Assembly: GCF_017114915.1 (NCBI RefSeq)
Contig: NZ_JAAUOE010000005.1
Span: 62,001 to 126,000, forward strand
DNA length: 64,000 bases
DNA from: Pseudomonas frederiksbergensis
GTDB lineage: Bacteria; Pseudomonadota; Gammaproteobacteria; Pseudomonadales; Pseudomonadaceae
Direction: 5' to 3'
Every line of letters starts with the position of its first letter. Position 1 is the stretch's first letter. Of this stretch, positions 16,652-27,044 are shown piece by piece. Under the pieces are notes generated by a model that searched no databases, was not told the DNA's origin, and saw only the letters and a list, made by a program, of their open reading frames with translations. The position numbers and the translations under genes are program-made.

Positions 16652-18151
16652 ATGCCGCACACTAAAGATGAATTACCCGACGCGCTGTATAGCGCCGCGC
16701 AAGTCCGAGGGCTCGATGCCAGCCTGATCGCGGCTGGCACGCCGGGCTTTGAATTGATGCAGCGTGCGGCGCGGGCGACCTGGCGTGCGCTGGTTCGCCA
16801 TTGGCCAACCGGGCACGAACTGAGCGTGGTGGCCGGCCACGGCAATAACGCGGGTGACGGTTACCTGGTGGCCGTGCTGGCCCGACGGGCCGGCTGGCAT
16901 GTGCGGGTGTTGGTTGCCGGCGATCCTGGGCGTTTGCAGGGCGATGCTGCGTCGGCCCATGCCGAGGCGGTCGCCGAGGGCGTCGCCATTCAAAGCTGGA
17001 GCGCACACTCGGAATTGCGCGGCATCGTGCTGGATGCCTTGCTCGGCACCGGCCTGACTGGTGAGGTACGCGAGCCGTTCGCCAGCGTCATCGCTGCGAT
17101 CAATGCCAGTGGGCTCCCGGTTGCGGCGGTGGATATTCCCTCGGGGCTGTGCGCCGATACGGGGCGCCAGCTCGGCATCGCGGTTCGAGCCGATCTGACG
17201 GTGACGTTCATCGGCTTGAAGCTGGGGCTGTTCACCGGTGACGCGGCGGATGTGGTGGGCGATCTGGTCTTCAACGATCTGCAGGCCGCCCCCGAGACGT
17301 TTATTGGGGCCGAAATTAGTGCGCGTCGCCTGATGGCAGGTAATGTGCCGCGTCCAGCCGGTCGAGCTCGAACCGCCCACAAAGGCAAGTTCGGCCATGT
17401 ACTGCTCATCGGTGGTGATCGCGGTTATGGCGGCGCCATCCTGCTCAGTGCCCAAAGTGCTCTGCGCAGCGGTGCCGGCATGGTGTCCGTGGCCACGCGC
17501 AGCGAGCATGTTCCGGCCGCTCTGGCGCGTTTGCCGGAAGCCATGGTGCTTGGCACTTCGTCGGCCAATCAATTGATGGGGCTGCTTGAGACGGCCACCG
17601 TGCTGGTCGTCGGCCCCGGGCTGGGACAGGCTGCCTGGGGGCGCAGTCTGTTGTCGGCCGCGGCCAATGCGCCGCTGCCGCAAGTCTGGGACGCCGATGC
17701 GTTGAACCTGTTGGCCGAAGGTGGCGTGAGCGTGCCCGCGGGTAGTGTCATCACGCCGCATCCGGGCGAGGCCGCGCGATTGTTGGGGATATCGACGGCC
17801 GACGTTCAGGCCGACCGTCCGGCTGCTGCCCATGCATTGAGCAAAAAATACACAGTGGTGGTGATTCTCAAGGGGGCTGGCAGTTTGATCGCCAGCCCCG
17901 ACGGGCGACTGGCGCTGTGTCATCAGGGCCATCCGGCCATGGCCAGCGCAGGCTTGGGCGATGTGCTGGCCGGTCTGGTCGGCGCCTTGCTCGCTCAGGG
18001 CATGGACGCGTATGGCGCGGCGTGCCTGGCGGTCTGGCTACACGCCAATGCCGGTGAGCAACAAGGTAAATTCGGCCGCGGGCTGGCGGCCAGTGATCTG
18101 ATTCCAGCCATTCGTCAGTTGTTGGAGGAGCAAGCACCGTGTCTGAAGTAA
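16652..18151 (+). CDS. nnr: Bifunctional NAD(P)H-hydrate epimerase / ADP-dependent dehydratase
   Basis: Repairs hydrated NADH and NADPH. The 499-residue protein joins two domains. The N-terminal YjeF-type epimerase covers about 1-215 (VVAGHGNNAGDGYLVAVLAR, DALLGTGLTGEV, AAVDIPSGLCADTG). The C-terminal ribokinase-like dehydratase covers about 240-490 (GHVLLIGGDRGYGGAILLSA, VGPGLGQ, ITPHPGEAARLLG, ASAGLGDVLAG). The head of a tight operon: tsaE begins 13 bases before this stop codon. The order nnr-tsaE-amiB-mutL-miaA-hfq-hflX is widespread in gammaproteobacteria. Confidence 0.95.
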   Translation: MPHTKDELPDALYSAAQVRGLDASLIAAGTPGFELMQRAARATWRALVRHWPTGHELSVVAGHGNNAGDGYLVAVLARRAGWHVRVLVAGDPGRLQGDAASAHAEAVAEGVAIQSWSAHSELRGIVLDALLGTGLTGEVREPFASVIAAINASGLPVAAVDIPSGLCADTGRQLGIAVRADLTVTFIGLKLGLFTGDAADVVGDLVFNDLQAAPETFIGAEISARRLMAGNVPRPAGRARTAHKGKFGHVLLIGGDRGYGGAILLSAQSALRSGAGMVSVATRSEHVPAALARLPEAMVLGTSSANQLMGLLETATVLVVGPGLGQAAWGRSLLSAAANAPLPQVWDADALNLLAEGGVSVPAGSVITPHPGEAARLLGISTADVQADRPAAAHALSKKYTVVVILKGAGSLIASPDGRLALCHQGHPAMASAGLGDVLAGLVGALLAQGMDAYGAACLAVWLHANAGEQQGKFGRGLAASDLIPAIRQLLEEQAPCLK

Positions 18152-18609
18152 CCCTGTACCTGGCCGATGAACAGGCCATGAGCGATTTTGGCGCACGAAT
18201 CGCCAAAACCACCCAAGGGCACGGTCTGATTTTTCTCGAGGGGGATTTGGGCGCGGGGAAAACCACGCTGTCCCGGGGCATCATCCGTGGCCTGGGGCAT
18301 ACAGGCGCGGTAAAAAGTCCGACCTTCACCCTGGTCGAGCCTTACGAGATCGGCGCCATCCGTGCCTTCCATTTTGACTTGTATCGATTGGTCGACCCCG
18401 AGGAGCTGGAGTACCTCGGCATCCGCGACTATTTCGAAGACGACGCATTATGTCTTATTGAATGGCCCCAGAAGGGTGCAGGCTTTTTGCCAAAGCCCGA
18501 CCTGACCATTACCATTAGCCCGCATGACAGCGGACGTTCGCTGAAAATTTTGTCCCAGGGCTCGCGCGGCGAGGACTGGTGTGCCGTTTTGGCATTGGAA
18601 TCCAATTAA
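18139..18609 (+). CDS. tsaE: tRNA threonylcarbamoyladenosine synthesis ATPase TsaE
   Basis: The ATPase subunit that works with TsaB and TsaD to place threonylcarbamoyl on A37 of ANN-decoding tRNAs. The 156-residue product has the Walker A motif LEGDLGAGKTT near residue 38, the switch region KSPTFTLVEPY and the conserved HFDLYRL and EWPQKG motifs. Translation starts at GTG (18139), with GGAGGAG about 10 bases upstream inside the end of nnr. The stop codon directly abuts the amiB start. Confidence 0.95.
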   Translation: MSEVTLYLADEQAMSDFGARIAKTTQGHGLIFLEGDLGAGKTTLSRGIIRGLGHTGAVKSPTFTLVEPYEIGAIRAFHFDLYRLVDPEELEYLGIRDYFEDDALCLIEWPQKGAGFLPKPDLTITISPHDSGRSLKILSQGSRGEDWCAVLALESN

Positions 18610-20043
18610 ATGATGGGGTTAGGTATGCGCTTTCGCGCGTTGGTTGCTGCCGTAGGGATGTTGTTTTTGGCGGTGACCGTCGACGCTGTGGCCGAGACGA
18701 AGGTCAACAGTGTTCGCCTGTGGCGGGCGCCGGACAACACGCGGCTGGTGTTCGACCTGACAGGACCTGTGCAGCACAGCGTCTTCACCCTGACCGCACC
18801 GGATCGGCTGGTGATCGACATCAATGGCGCGACGCTCGGTTCGCCACTGAATCTCTCCACCGCCAACACCCCGATTACCGCGATGCGCTCGGCTCAGCGC
18901 ACGCCGACCGATTTGCGGGTGGTCATCGACCTGAAAAAAGCCGTCACCCCGAAAAGCTTCACCCTGGCGCCGAACGCCCAGTATGGCAATCGTCTGGTGG
19001 TCGACTTGTTCGACAACCCGGCCGACGCCGCGCCACCGCCTGCACCGACGCCGTCCGTGGCTACGGTGCCCGCCGTGCCCGTCACGCCGCCATCCGAGCC
19101 TTCGATCAAACTGCCACCCGCTCCGGCTGGCAAACGCGACATCATTGTGGTGATCGATGCCGGCCACGGTGGCGAAGACCCGGGCGCCTCGGGCTCTCGC
19201 GGCCAGCGTGAAAAAGACGTGGTGCTGGCCATCGCCCGTGAGCTGCAGCGTCAGGTCAATGGCATGAAAGGCTTCCGCGCCGAACTGACCCGTACCGGCG
19301 ACTACTTCATCCCGTTGCGCGGCCGTACCGAAATCGCCCGCAAGAAAGGCGCCGATCTGTTCGTTTCGATCCACGCCGACGCCGCGCCTTCGGCCGCTGC
19401 GTTCGGTGCGTCGGTGTTCGCCCTGTCCGACCGTGGTGCTACGTCGGAGACTGCCCGTTGGCTGGCCGACAGCGAAAACCGTTCCGACTTGATCGGCGGT
19501 GCCGGCAACGTCAGCCTCGACGACAAGGACCGGATGCTGGCCGGCGTGCTGCTCGACCTGTCGATGACCGCTTCCCTGACTTCGAGCCTGAACGTTGGCC
19601 AGAAAGTCTTGAGCAACATCGGTCGCGTCACGCCGCTGCACAAACAGCGCGTGGAGCAAGCCGGGTTCATGGTATTGAAGTCGCCGGACATCCCGTCGAT
19701 CCTGGTGGAAACCGGCTTCATATCCAACGCCAACGAAGCCTCGAAACTCGCGGCATCGAGCCACCAGCAGGCGCTGGCGCGCTCCATCAGCAGCGGCGTG
19801 CGGCAGTTCTTCCAGCAGAATCCACCGCCGGGCACCTACATTGCCTGGCTGCGCGATTCCGGCAAAATTGCCCAAGGCCCACGTGACCATCGCGTGAGCC
19901 CCGGCGAAACCCTGGCGATGATCGCTGTGCGTTATCAGGTGTCCGCGGCCACCTTGCGCGGTGCCAACAACTTGCAAAGTGACGAGCTGAAGATTGGTCA
20001 GACGTTGACCATTCCCGGCACTGAACTGGCGGCCAAAGAATGA
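18610..20043 (+). CDS. amiB: N-acetylmuramoyl-L-alanine amidase (AmiB type)
   Basis: Periplasmic zinc amidase that splits septal peptidoglycan during cell separation. The 477-residue protein has a signal peptide ([19 protein letters not shown], then an A-rich end), an AMIN domain (about 30-140), a proline-rich linker (about 140-172), an Amidase_3 catalytic domain (about 175-400) with [14 protein letters not shown] and [13 protein letters not shown] zinc and catalytic residues, and one LysM domain at the C-terminus ([14 protein letters not shown]). The ATG at 18610 abuts the tsaE stop; the methionine at 18625 has a better upstream GGGGTTAGG and may be the true start. It overlaps mutL by ATGA. 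Confidence 0.95.
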   Translation: MMGLGMRFRALVAAVGMLFLAVTVDAVAETKVNSVRLWRAPDNTRLVFDLTGPVQHSVFTLTAPDRLVIDINGATLGSPLNLSTANTPITAMRSAQRTPTDLRVVIDLKKAVTPKSFTLAPNAQYGNRLVVDLFDNPADAAPPPAPTPSVATVPAVPVTPPSEPSIKLPPAPAGKRDIIVVIDAGHGGEDPGASGSRGQREKDVVLAIARELQRQVNGMKGFRAELTRTGDYFIPLRGRTEIARKKGADLFVSIHADAAPSAAAFGASVFALSDRGATSETARWLADSENRSDLIGGAGNVSLDDKDRMLAGVLLDLSMTASLTSSLNVGQKVLSNIGRVTPLHKQRVEQAGFMVLKSPDIPSILVETGFISNANEASKLAASSHQQALARSISSGVRQFFQQNPPPGTYIAWLRDSGKIAQGPRDHRVSPGETLAMIAVRYQVSAATLRGANNLQSDELKIGQTLTIPGTELAAKE

Positions 20044-21950
20044 ACCAGGTGGTGATCAATAGCGCTCGCATCGAGCTGCTCAGCCCACGACTGGCGAACC
20101 AGATTGCCGCCGGTGAAGTGGTTGAGCGCCCGGCCTCCGTGATCAAGGAGTTGTTGGAAAACAGCCTCGACTCCGGTGCCAGACGCATCGATGTCGATGT
20201 GGAGCAGGGCGGCGTCAAGTTGCTGCGGGTGCGTGACGATGGCAGCGGCATTTCCGCCGATGACCTGCCTTTGGCCCTGGCCCGTCACGCCACCAGCAAG
20301 ATTCGCAATCTCGAAGACCTCGAACAGGTCATGAGCCTGGGGTTTCGCGGTGAGGCGCTGGCGTCCATCAGTTCCGTGGCGCGCCTGACCCTGACTTCCC
20401 GCACTCGCGATGCTGATCAGGCCTGGCAGGTGGAAACCGAAGGTCGGGACATGGCGCCCCGTGTGCAACCGGCGGCCCATCCGGTGGGTACTTCGGTGGA
20501 AGTGCGCGATTTGTTCTTCAATACCCCGGCGCGCCGCAAGTTTCTCAAGACCGAAAAAACCGAATTCGATCACCTGCAAGAAGTGATCAAGCGTCTGGCG
20601 CTGGCGCGGTTCGATGTGGCATTCCATCTGCGCCATAATGGCAAAACCATCCTCAGCCTGCATGAAGCTCACGATGACGCGGCCCGCGCCCGGCGTGTGG
20701 CGGCGATCTGCGGGGCGGGTTTTCTGGAGCAGGCGCTGCCGATCGAAATCGAGCGCAATGGCTTGCATTTGTGGGGCTGGGTCGGGTTGCCGACCTTCAA
20801 CCGCAGCCAGGCGGATTTACAGTATTTCTTTGTGAATGGCCGTGCCGTGCGCGACAAACTGGTGGCCCACGCGGTGCGTCAGGCTTATCGCGACGTGCTG
20901 TTCAACGGTAGGCACCCGACGTTCGTGCTGTTTTTCGAAGTCGATCCGGCGGGCGTCGACGTCAACGTGCATCCGACCAAGCACGAAGTGCGCTTCCGTG
21001 ACGGGCGCATGGTTCACGATTTCCTTTATGGCACCTTGCACCGCGCCCTCGGCGATGTGCGGCCGGAAGACCATTTGGCTGCACCGGTCGCGACTGCCGT
21101 GGTCCGGCCGACGGGTATCGAAGCCGGCGAGTTCGGGCCTCAGGGCGAGATGCGTCTGGCGGCCAATGCGTTGCTGGAGCAGCCTCAGGCACAACCATCG
21201 TTCAACACCCCGGCCGGCTCGGGCGTTGGCGCCGGTTATCAGTATCAATACACGCCGCGACCGCAATCCGGCGTGCCCGTCGCTGAAGCCCAGGCTGCGT
21301 ATCGCGAGTTCTTCGCGCCGTTGCCCGAAGCCAATGCGGTAGCGCTCCCGGCCGGCCAGGACGACATTCCGCCGTTGGGTTACGCATTGGCGCAGCTCAA
21401 GGGCATCTATATTCTTTCGGAAAACGCCCAGGGCCTGGTGCTGGTGGACATGCACGCCGCCCACGAGCGGATCATGTACGAACGCCTGAAAGTCGCCATG
21501 GCCAGCGAAGGCCTGAGCGGTCAACCGTTGCTGGTGCCGGAGTCCCTGGCGGTCAGCCAGCGCGAAGCCGATTGTGCCGAAGAAAACGCCGCCTGGTTCC
21601 AGCGGCTGGGCTTTGAATTGCAGCGTCTGGGCCCGGAAACGCTGGCGATCCGGCAAATCCCCGCGTTGCTGAAACAAGCTGAAGCCAATCGACTGGTCGG
21701 CGACGTCCTGGCGGATTTGATGGAATATGGCACCAGCGACCGGATTCAGGCGCACCTGAACGAATTGCTCGGCACCATGGCCTGCCACGGCGCGGTTCGG
21801 GCGAATCGGCGTCTGGCCCTGCCGGAAATGAACGGTCTGCTGCGGGACATGGAAAACACCGAACGCAGCGGTCAATGCAACCATGGCCGACCGACCTGGA
21901 CCCAGCTGGGCCTGGACGATCTGGACAAACTGTTTTTGCGCGGTCGTTGA
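20040..21950 (+). CDS. mutL: DNA mismatch repair protein MutL
   Basis: Links mismatch recognition by MutS to strand removal. The 636-residue protein has the GHKL ATPase N-terminus ([42 protein letters not shown]) and a C-terminal dimerisation domain that keeps the nuclease motif [12 protein letters not shown] (D470-E481). That motif marks the endonuclease-type MutL of bacteria without MutH, as known for Pseudomonas. A variable linker occupies about 335-440. It overlaps amiB by ATGA and miaA by TGATG. Confidence 0.97.
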   Translation: MNQVVINSARIELLSPRLANQIAAGEVVERPASVIKELLENSLDSGARRIDVDVEQGGVKLLRVRDDGSGISADDLPLALARHATSKIRNLEDLEQVMSLGFRGEALASISSVARLTLTSRTRDADQAWQVETEGRDMAPRVQPAAHPVGTSVEVRDLFFNTPARRKFLKTEKTEFDHLQEVIKRLALARFDVAFHLRHNGKTILSLHEAHDDAARARRVAAICGAGFLEQALPIEIERNGLHLWGWVGLPTFNRSQADLQYFFVNGRAVRDKLVAHAVRQAYRDVLFNGRHPTFVLFFEVDPAGVDVNVHPTKHEVRFRDGRMVHDFLYGTLHRALGDVRPEDHLAAPVATAVVRPTGIEAGEFGPQGEMRLAANALLEQPQAQPSFNTPAGSGVGAGYQYQYTPRPQSGVPVAEAQAAYREFFAPLPEANAVALPAGQDDIPPLGYALAQLKGIYILSENAQGLVLVDMHAAHERIMYERLKVAMASEGLSGQPLLVPESLAVSQREADCAEENAAWFQRLGFELQRLGPETLAIRQIPALLKQAEANRLVGDVLADLMEYGTSDRIQAHLNELLGTMACHGAVRANRRLALPEMNGLLRDMENTERSGQCNHGRPTWTQLGLDDLDKLFLRGR

Positions 21951-22921
21951 TGAGCCAGCTCCCTCCCGCGATTTTCCTGATGGGGCCGACGGCCGCCGGC
22001 AAGACCGACCTGGCCATCGAACTTACCAAGGTCCTGCCCTGCGAGCTGATCAGCGTCGATTCGGCGCTGGTTTACCGTGGCATGGACATCGGTACCGCCA
22101 AGCCCTCCAAGGAAATTCTCGCCGAATTCCCGCACCGTCTGATCGATATTCTCGACCCGGCAGAAAGTTATTCGGCCGCGGATTTCCGCCGCGATGCGTT
22201 GCAAGCCATGGCCGAGATCACCGCGCGGGGCAACATTCCGCTGCTGGTGGGCGGCACAATGCTCTATTACAAGGCGTTGCTCGAAGGTCTGGCAGACATG
22301 CCGGCGGCCGATCCGGTCATTCGCGCGCAAATCGAAGAAGAGGCTGCACGCCTTGGCTGGCAAGCCCTGCACGATCAATTGGCGGTGATCGATCCGCAAT
22401 CGGCGGCGCGTATTCATCCGAACGATCCGCAACGCCTCAGTCGCGCACTGGAAGTTTATCGCGTCAGCGGTCAGAGCATGACTGAGCTACGCTTGCGACA
22501 ATCTGCGCAAAGTACTGAAGCAGCCGCTTCGGGACTGCAACAATTGCCCTATACTGTCGCGAACTTGGCCATCGCTCCGGCAAATCGTCAGGTACTGCAC
22601 GAGCGCATTAAACAAAGATTCACAAATATGTTGGAACAGGGATTCATCGACGAGGTCGTAGCCCTGCGAGATAGAGGTGACCTGCATTCAGGGTTGCCGT
22701 CTATACGTTCTGTAGGCTATCGACAAGTCTGGGATTACCTGGATGGCAAGCTGACGCAAGCCGAGATGCAGGAGCGTGGAATCATTGCCACGCGCCAATT
22801 GGCAAAGCGCCAGTTCACCTGGCTGCGCAGTTGGGCTGATTTACACTGGCTGGACAGCCTCGATTGCGACAATCTGCCACGCGCCTTGAAATACCTGGGG
22901 ACCATCTCCATATTGAGCTGA
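21950..22921 (+). CDS. miaA: tRNA dimethylallyltransferase
   Basis: Adds the isopentenyl group to A37 of tRNAs reading UNN codons. The 323-residue product starts [20 protein letters not shown] with its P-loop, followed by [35 protein letters not shown] and the C-terminal [16 protein letters not shown]. The start at 21950 shares bases with the mutL stop (TGATG), so translation is coupled. A further upstream in-frame ATG inside mutL would only add an unrelated segment. hfq follows after 93 bases, which probably hold an hfq promoter. Confidence 0.96.
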   Translation: MSQLPPAIFLMGPTAAGKTDLAIELTKVLPCELISVDSALVYRGMDIGTAKPSKEILAEFPHRLIDILDPAESYSAADFRRDALQAMAEITARGNIPLLVGGTMLYYKALLEGLADMPAADPVIRAQIEEEAARLGWQALHDQLAVIDPQSAARIHPNDPQRLSRALEVYRVSGQSMTELRLRQSAQSTEAAASGLQQLPYTVANLAIAPANRQVLHERIKQRFTNMLEQGFIDEVVALRDRGDLHSGLPSIRSVGYRQVWDYLDGKLTQAEMQERGIIATRQLAKRQFTWLRSWADLHWLDSLDCDNLPRALKYLGTISILS

Positions 22922-23014
22922 GTCCTTGCAATTGCCGTCTATCCTTGGGGGTGTGACGGCCCAAGCCACCTGTTTACCTATTTTTTATATTGAATCCTTA
23001 AAGGAGTGCGGCAC

Positions 23015-23275
23015 ATGTCAAAAGGGCATTCGCTACAAGACCCTTACTTGAATACTTTACGTAAAGAGAAAGTGGGGGTTTCCATCTACCTGGTCAACGG
23101 GATCAAACTGCAAGGCACGATCGAATCTTTCGACCAGTTCGTTATCCTGCTGAAAAATACCGTTAGCCAGATGGTCTACAAACACGCTATCTCTACAGTG
23201 GTGCCGGTTCGTCCAATTCGTCTGCCTAGCGCAACCGAATCCGAAGCAGGTGACGCTGAGCCAGGTAACGCCTGA
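23015..23275 (+). CDS. hfq: RNA chaperone Hfq
   Basis: Hexameric Sm-like protein that pairs small RNAs with mRNAs and, in Pseudomonas, works with Crc in catabolite repression. The 86-residue product has the standard core ([37 protein letters not shown], then [11 protein letters not shown]) and a short acidic tail. AAAGGAG lies 9 bases upstream of the ATG at 23015; an earlier in-frame ATG at 23006 falls between this site and the start and is unlikely. hflX begins 12 bases after the stop. Confidence 0.97.
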   Translation: MSKGHSLQDPYLNTLRKEKVGVSIYLVNGIKLQGTIESFDQFVILLKNTVSQMVYKHAISTVVPVRPIRLPSATESEAGDAEPGNA

Positions 23276-23287
23276 TAGGAGTCTCCT

Positions 23288-24589
23288 TTGTTCTTTGAGC
23301 GCCACGGTGGTGGTGAGCGGACAATTCTCGTTCACTTGGATGGTCAGGACCCTGAGGCGCGCGAAGATCCGCAGGAGTTTCAGGAGTTGGCAATTTCGGC
23401 TGGCGCCGAGACCGTCGCGTTTTTTAACGTGCCGCGTCATCGGCCAACCGCCAAAACTCTGATCAGCAGCGGCAAGGTCGAAGAATTACGCGACCTGGTC
23501 AAAGCCGAACAGGTCGATCTGGTGATTTTCAATCACATCCTCACGCCCAGTCAGGAGCGTAACCTCGAACGTATTTTCGAGTGTCGCGTGATCGACCGCA
23601 CGGGGTTGATTCTCGATATCTTCGCCCAACGCGCCCGCACCCATGAAGGCAAGCTCCAGGTCGAACTGGCCCAGCTTGAGTACATGAGTACGCGACTGGT
23701 TCGCGGCTGGACTCACCTTGAGCGGCAGAAGGGCGGTATCGGTCTGCGCGGCCCGGGTGAAACCCAGCTGGAAACCGACCGGCGCCTGTTGCGGATTCGC
23801 CTGCGGCAGATCAAGGGGCGCCTGGAAAAGGTTCGTAGCCAGCGTGAGCAGTCTCGTCGCGGGCGTAAACGTGCTGACATTCCGACGGTTTCACTGGTGG
23901 GTTATACCAACGCCGGCAAATCGACGCTGTTCAACTCGGTCACCGATTCCGACGTCTTCGCCGCCAACCAGTTATTCGCGACCCTCGACCCGACCTTGCG
24001 CCGACTCGAACTCGATGACCTCGGGCCGATCGTGCTGGCTGACACCGTGGGCTTCATTCGCCACCTGCCGCACAAACTGGTCGAGGCATTTCGGGCTACG
24101 CTCGAAGAGTCGAGCAACTCCGACCTGCTGCTGCACGTGATCGATGCGCATGAGCCTGATCGGATGGCTCAGATTGAACAGGTCATGGTGGTGCTCGGGG
24201 AGATCGGCGCACAAGACTTGCCGATCCTTGAGGTATACAACAAACTCGATTTGCTCGAGGGTGTTGAACCGCAGATCCAACGCGATGCCGATGGCAAGCC
24301 GCAGCGGGTCTGGTTGTCGGCCAAGGACGGTACCGGCCTGGACCTGCTCAAGCAGGCTGTGGCGGAACTGTTGGGCAGTGATTTGTTCGTTGGCACCTTG
24401 CGCTTGCCACAACGTTTTGCTCGACTGCGTGCGCAGTTTTTCGAACTCGGTGCGGTGCAAAAAGAAGAACATGACGAAGAAGGCATCAGCCTGCTGGCCG
24501 TTCGCTTGCCACGGATCGAATTGAATCGACTCGTGAGTCGCGAAGGTCTGCAACCGATGGAATTCATCGAGCAACACACTTTGCAATAA
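23288..24589 (+). CDS. hflX: GTPase HflX
   Basis: Ribosome-associated GTPase that can split stalled or heat-damaged ribosomes. The 433-residue protein has the HflX N-terminal domain (GKVEELRDLV; DRTGLILDIFAQRA), a coiled stretch with GPGETQLETDRR, and a G domain with GYTNAGKST (205-213), DTVGF and NKLD. Translation starts at TTG (23288), with AGGAG six bases upstream. It lies between hfq and hflKC as in most gammaproteobacteria. Confidence 0.95.
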   Translation: MFFERHGGGERTILVHLDGQDPEAREDPQEFQELAISAGAETVAFFNVPRHRPTAKTLISSGKVEELRDLVKAEQVDLVIFNHILTPSQERNLERIFECRVIDRTGLILDIFAQRARTHEGKLQVELAQLEYMSTRLVRGWTHLERQKGGIGLRGPGETQLETDRRLLRIRLRQIKGRLEKVRSQREQSRRGRKRADIPTVSLVGYTNAGKSTLFNSVTDSDVFAANQLFATLDPTLRRLELDDLGPIVLADTVGFIRHLPHKLVEAFRATLEESSNSDLLLHVIDAHEPDRMAQIEQVMVVLGEIGAQDLPILEVYNKLDLLEGVEPQIQRDADGKPQRVWLSAKDGTGLDLLKQAVAELLGSDLFVGTLRLPQRFARLRAQFFELGAVQKEEHDEEGISLLAVRLPRIELNRLVSREGLQPMEFIEQHTLQ

Positions 24590-24685
24590 AAGCCTGAGAA
24601 AGCGGTTGTGCCGCGGTGACAGGCATTCTGTAGCATTGGTCGGCGCGCCGTGGGTGCGTCTTTGCTTTATCAGATGGAGAGCGCT

Positions 24686-25858
24686 ATGGCTTGGAATGAG
24701 CCGGGTGGCAACTCGAATAATCAGGATCCTTGGGGTGGCAAGCGCCGTAATAACGGCGACCGCAAGGGGCCACCGGATCTCGACGAGGCCTTCCGAAAGC
24801 TGCAGGAAAGCCTGAACGGGTTGTTCGGTGGTGGCAAGAAACGCAGTGACGAGGGCGGTGGTCCGGGCAAGAGTGGCGGCTTTGGCGGCCTGCTCGGCAT
24901 CGGCCTTTTCGTGCTGGCGGCCGTGTGGCTGTACAGCGCGGTCTACGTGGTAGACGAGCAGGAGCAGGCCGTGGTGCTGCGCTTCGGCAAATACTATGAA
25001 ACCGTCGGCCCGGGTCTGAACATCTATTTCCCGCCGATCGATCGCAAGTACATGGAAAACGTCACGCGTGAGCGTGCCTATACCAAGCAGGGTCAAATGC
25101 TCACTGAAGACGAAAATATCGTCGAAGTGCCGCTGACCGTGCAGTACAAGATCAGCAACCTGCAGGACTTCGTGCTGAACGTCGATCAGCCGGAAATCAG
25201 CCTGCAGCACGCGACTGAAAGTGCCTTGCGTCACGTGGTGGGTTCTACCGCCATGGACCAGGTGCTGACCGAAGGTCGTGAATTGATGGCCAGCGAAATC
25301 AAGGAGCGTTTGCAACGTTTCCTCGATACCTATCGCACCGGTATCACCGTCACCCAGGTCAACGTACAGAGCGCAGCTGCACCGCGTGAAGTTCAAGAGG
25401 CCTTCGATGACGTGATCCGCGCCCGTGAAGACGAGCAGCGTTCGCGCAACCAGGCTGAAACCTACGCCAACGGCGTCGTGCCGGAAGCCCGTGGTCAGGC
25501 CCAGCGCATCCTCGAGGATGCCAACGGTTATCGCGACGAGACCGTCTCCCGCGCCAAGGGTGAGGCCGACCGCTTCACCAAACTGGTGGCCGAGTATCGC
25601 AAGGCGCCTGAAGTCACCCGCCAGCGTCTGTATCTGGACACCATGCAGGAAATCTTCAGCAACACCAGCAAGGTTCTCGTGACCGGCAACAAGGAAGGCC
25701 AGAACAATCTGCTGTACTTGCCGCTGGACAAGATGATCGACAGTGGTCGCAGCCCCGGCGCTCCGGTGACCGGCGCGGCAGCCAGCAGCAATGAAGTGAG
25801 TGCTCGTGCGGCAGCTGATCAGCAGCAACAGCAGGCACGTACCAGGGAGAGTCGCTGA
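24686..25858 (+). CDS. hflK: FtsH protease activity modulator HflK
   Basis: Forms with HflC a large membrane-bound SPFH assembly that encloses and controls the FtsH protease. The 390-residue product has a glycine- and asparagine-rich cytoplasmic N-terminus, one membrane helix near residue 70 (FGGLLGIGLFVLAAVWLYSA) and the SPFH/band 7 domain (VVLRFGKYYETVGPGLNIYFP; NVQSAAAPREVQEAFDDV). A glutamine-rich tail closes it. The start at 24686 (MAWNEPGGN) has GGAG at the right distance. It overlaps hflC by TGATG. Confidence 0.96.
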   Translation: MAWNEPGGNSNNQDPWGGKRRNNGDRKGPPDLDEAFRKLQESLNGLFGGGKKRSDEGGGPGKSGGFGGLLGIGLFVLAAVWLYSAVYVVDEQEQAVVLRFGKYYETVGPGLNIYFPPIDRKYMENVTRERAYTKQGQMLTEDENIVEVPLTVQYKISNLQDFVLNVDQPEISLQHATESALRHVVGSTAMDQVLTEGRELMASEIKERLQRFLDTYRTGITVTQVNVQSAAAPREVQEAFDDVIRAREDEQRSRNQAETYANGVVPEARGQAQRILEDANGYRDETVSRAKGEADRFTKLVAEYRKAPEVTRQRLYLDTMQEIFSNTSKVLVTGNKEGQNNLLYLPLDKMIDSGRSPGAPVTGAAASSNEVSARAAADQQQQQARTRESR

Positions 25859-26727
25859 TGAGCAATAAATCGCTGATCGCCCTTATTGTCGGCGTTGTCG
25901 TGGCGATCGTTGCCTGGAACTGCTTCTACATCGTGGCTCAGACCGAGCGCGCGGTGTTGCTGCAGTTCGGTCGCGTGGTCCAGACCGATGTTCAGCCGGG
26001 CCTGCATGTGAAAGTGCCTTACGTGAACAAGGTGCGCAAATTCGACGCACGCCTGATGACGCTGGATGCACCGACGCAACGCTTCCTGACGCTGGAAAAG
26101 AAAGCCGTGATGGTCGATGCCTACGCCAAGTGGCGCGTGAAAGATGCCGAGCGCTTCTACACCGCGACTTCCGGCCTCAAGCAGATTGCCGACGAGCGAC
26201 TTTCCCGTCGTCTGGAGTCGGGCCTGCGTGACCAGTTCGGTAAACGCACCCTGCACGAAGTAGTGTCCGGTGAACGGGATGCGCTGATGGCAGATATCAC
26301 CGCTTCGCTGAACAAGATGGCTGAAAAAGAGCTGGGCATCGAAGTCGTTGATGTGCGGGTCAAAGCCATCGACTTGCCGAAGGAAGTGAACCGCAGCGTA
26401 TTCGAACGTATGAGCACCGAGCGTGAGCGTGAAGCCCGCGAGCACCGCGCCAAGGGTAACGAGCTGGCCGAAGGCATCCGTGCCGACGCCGATCGTCAGC
26501 GCCGCGTGCTGCTGGCTGAAGCCTATCGTGAATCCGAAGAGGTTCGCGGTGACGGTGATGCCCAGGCAGCGGCGATCTACTCCAAGGCATACGGCCAGGA
26601 TCAGGAGTTCTACGCGTTCTACCGTAGCCTGCGTGCCTACCGTGAAAGCTTCGCGAACAAATCCGACGTCATGGTCCTGGACCCGGGCAGCGACTTCTTC
26701 CGTTACCTGGAAAAAGCCAAGCCTTGA
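25858..26727 (+). CDS. hflC: Protease modulator HflC
   Basis: Partner of HflK. The 289-residue protein has a short N-terminus, one membrane helix (LIALIVGVVVAIVAWNCFYI) and a band 7 domain with ERAVLLQFGRVV and VVDVRVKAIDLPKEVNRSV, followed by a charged helix rich in R and E. The start overlaps the hflK stop, so the two partners are made together. A hairpin and a terminator follow before hisZ; the small DUF2065 gene often found after hflC is not present. Confidence 0.96.
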   Translation: MSNKSLIALIVGVVVAIVAWNCFYIVAQTERAVLLQFGRVVQTDVQPGLHVKVPYVNKVRKFDARLMTLDAPTQRFLTLEKKAVMVDAYAKWRVKDAERFYTATSGLKQIADERLSRRLESGLRDQFGKRTLHEVVSGERDALMADITASLNKMAEKELGIEVVDVRVKAIDLPKEVNRSVFERMSTEREREAREHRAKGNELAEGIRADADRQRRVLLAEAYRESEEVRGDGDAQAAAIYSKAYGQDQEFYAFYRSLRAYRESFANKSDVMVLDPGSDFFRYLEKAKP

Positions 26728-27044
26728 TACGACGTTAACCTGAATCATCCCCGCCTGGCGGCTAAAGCCTCGGGCGGGGTGATCCTTTGGGAAAACGTGT
26801 GTATGATGCGGCAGCCGGGAAATTCCCGGCTTTTTTGCGTCTGCATGTTTGATTGCTGTTTTTATGCAGGCGCCCCGAGTTGAATGACTCGACAGGTTTT
26901 TCGAGGAAAGTGGTTGGCGAAGCCGGTTTCAGGCTTTTCGCCCCGTTGTTCATGCGCGTGGTTTGTGTGCATGAGCCGATCATTTTCTGCTTCACTCAAG
27001 GCTCGCCCGAGGGCTTGCTGCCCGGACCATAGGGGAATGGCGTT
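26728..27044. other. Intergenic stretch between hflC and hisZ
   Basis: 317 bases with no supported gene. It contains a GC-rich hairpin at 26745-26782 (TCA-CCCCGCC pairing with GGCGGGG-TGA), a rho-independent terminator at 26814-26836, and about 200 bases of hisZ leader in which I see no clear promoter. Confidence 0.6.
26814..26836 (+). terminator. Rho-independent terminator after hflC
   Basis: GCCGGG-AAATT-CCCGGC followed by six Ts, 86 bases beyond the hflC stop. Confidence 0.88.

Noticed and set aside
26762..26995. Minus-strand frame of 77 codons between hflC and hisZ
   Set aside because: Crosses a terminator hairpin, has no ribosome site, and no sensible protein features.
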